In this document: positions 63,465 to 64,000 of the stretch, one piece after another | How positions within the stretch are numbered: position 1 is the first letter of the stretch | How the letters are laid out: each line of letters opens with the position of its first letter | Origin: Salinimicrobium catena | GTDB taxonomy: Bacteria > Bacteroidota > Bacteroidia > Flavobacteriales > Flavobacteriaceae | DNA: 64,000 nt | Direction: 5' to 3' | Assembly (NCBI RefSeq): GCF_900102915.1 | Contig: NZ_FNGG01000005.1 | Location: forward strand, 100,556-164,555 | Notes under the pieces: generated by a model | The model's input: the letters and a program-made list of their open reading frames with translations, nothing else | What the model was told of the DNA's origin: nothing | The model's database searches: none | Program-made: the position numbers and the translations under genes

Positions 63465-63530
63465 GGTTGTCTGTTGTCGGTTTTCGGTTCTGAGTTTTCG
63501 GTTTTCTGTTCTCTGTTCTCTTTTCTTAAA
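63465..63530. repeat. Short tandem repeat tract (TTCGGTT / CTGTT-type)
   Basis: Imperfect repeats of GTTTTCGGTT and TGTTCTC just after the acbp gene. No gene; similar tracts at 43970-44120. Confidence 0.55.
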
Positions 63531-63582
63531 TTATAGTTGTTCTTCCGGTTTTCTCACCATACTTTCAGTTCTTTCTAAAAAC

Positions 63583-63617
63583 AAAAAGGGCCACTCCTTA
63601 CGAAGTAGCTCCTTTTT
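63583..63617 (+). terminator. Terminator-like hairpin after the ACBP gene
   Basis: AAAAAGG (63583-63589) and CCTTTTT (63611-63617) with an inner ACT...AGT pair; imperfect but U-tailed. Confidence 0.5.
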
Positions 63618-63679
63618 CTCTCTTTATTCTTTTCAGAAGTAACCCAAATTTTGAATATTGAATCCTAAATCCGGATTTA

Positions 63680-64000
63680 TGTCGGGTACTGAAATAGGTT
63701 GACCGTTTTACGGAGTTTAAAACAACTCAGTATTATGGCAAAACCACAAGATTTTTCTAAAGAAGTTTCTCAGCGGGTAAATCGTTATTTTAGTGATAGC
63801 TTTAAGCGTAAAAAAGTTCGGGAAATTGAAAGGAACCTCACCACAGTTTCAGAGGTTAGCAAAGAGTATGAAGTGTCTACAACGGCAGTTTATAAATGGC
63901 TGGACAAATACTCCCGTGATCGCAAAAGAGGTGTAAAACAAGTTGTAGAGCTTATGAGTGATACCCGTAAAATTCAGGACTTGAAGGCTAAGATCCGGGA
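63680..64000 (+). mobile_element. Left end of an insertion sequence (right part outside window)
   Basis: A sequence beginning near TGTCGGGTACTGAAATAGGT has the look of an IS terminal inverted repeat and is followed 55 bases later by a transposase ORF. The mate inverted repeat and target duplication lie outside the window, so the exact end is a guess. Composition and repeats change from the chromosomal genes at this point. Confidence 0.6.
63735..64000 (+). CDS. Transposase N-terminal part with HTH (OrfA-like), truncated by window edge
   Basis: At least 88 codons remain open at the window end. The N-terminus is MAKPQDFSKEVSQRVNRYFS. An HTH segment follows, VREIERNLTTVSEVSKEYEVSTTAVYKWLDKYS, then a Lys/Arg-rich stretch. 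The layout (homeodomain-like HTH, then a helix DLKAKIR that may begin a leucine zipper) fits OrfA of IS3-like elements. No catalytic DDE residues are visible yet. Family assignment is tentative. Confidence 0.7.
   Translation, partial: MAKPQDFSKEVSQRVNRYFSDSFKRKKVREIERNLTTVSEVSKEYEVSTTAVYKWLDKYSRDRKRGVKQVVELMSDTRKIQDLKAKIR

Overview
The window looks like a chromosomal segment of a marine- or soil-type Bacteroidota, most likely Flavobacteriaceae. The tmRNA tag reads GENNYALAA. There is a SusC/SusD pair, two CarboxypepD_reg TonB receptors, a 30S protein THX, and many Flavobacteriia-type palindromic intergenic repeats. Several promoters match the Bacteroidota consensus TTTG-N19-TAnnTTTG. The genus cannot be fixed from sequence alone. 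Most of the window is core or housekeeping chromosome. The accessory-looking parts are the GIY-YIG/repeat array behind ssrA (about 350-1500), a frameshifted GIY-YIG gene (23.3-23.6 kb), and an insertion sequence entering at the right edge.

Layout. 1-350: 3' part of tmRNA, followed by an array of hairpin repeats and two GIY-YIG genes (351-1506). 1454-4221: a translationally coupled pair of secreted M16 peptidase proteins, one with the zinc motif and one without. 4488-6539: urocanate hydratase carrying an in-frame palindromic insertion. 6663-12545: a minus-strand operon of HYC_CC_PP protein, SusC, SusD and a PepSY membrane protein, read here as a possible metal or metallophore uptake locus. 13.0-17.0 kb: DUF4097 protein, catalase-peroxidase KatG and a fasciclin lipoprotein. 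17.2-18.8 kb: an arsenic-type permease plus ArsN2 acetyltransferase. 19.0-24.5 kb: S9 peptidase, an unknown secreted protein with an H/M/W/Q-rich tract, a 31-residue membrane microprotein, a Cys-rich small protein, the broken GIY-YIG gene and a patatin. 24.8-33.3 kb: tripartite RND efflux system, MscS channel and DUF1206 protein. 33.5-36.1 kb: racemase, S8 protease and rhodanese.

36.2-42.9 kb is a complete trpEGDCFBA operon. It has a consensus promoter, a leader peptide with three consecutive Trp codons and an attenuator hairpin. 42.97-43.26 kb holds two tiny overlapping genes, the second being ribosomal protein THX. It is followed by a UDG-superfamily protein, pyruvate carboxylase, YaaA, RluD, a PASTA protein, Ddl and CoaD. 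51.9-56.7 kb: a TonB receptor, an M14 peptidase and a NUDIX hydrolase. The NUDIX gene is divergent from pyrE, with only 7 nt between the start codons. 56.7-63.5 kb: pyrE, an SRPBCC protein, birA, rsfS, ftsH, a LUD protein, cdsA, psd and an acyl-CoA-binding protein (nucleotide, protein-quality and phospholipid functions). The last 300 bases are the left end of an IS with an HTH transposase ORF.

How they connect. BirA (57.7 kb) is the expected ligase for the biotin domain of pyruvate carboxylase (44.1 kb). CdsA and Psd are consecutive branches of phosphatidylethanolamine synthesis. The trp operon holds every step from chorismate to tryptophan. No unmistakable new defence or biosynthetic system is visible. 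The best candidates for undescribed biology are the GIY-YIG cassette/repeat array, the palindrome inside hutU, the SusCD-PepSY-HYC_CC_PP locus, and the predicted leaderless or compressed promoters.
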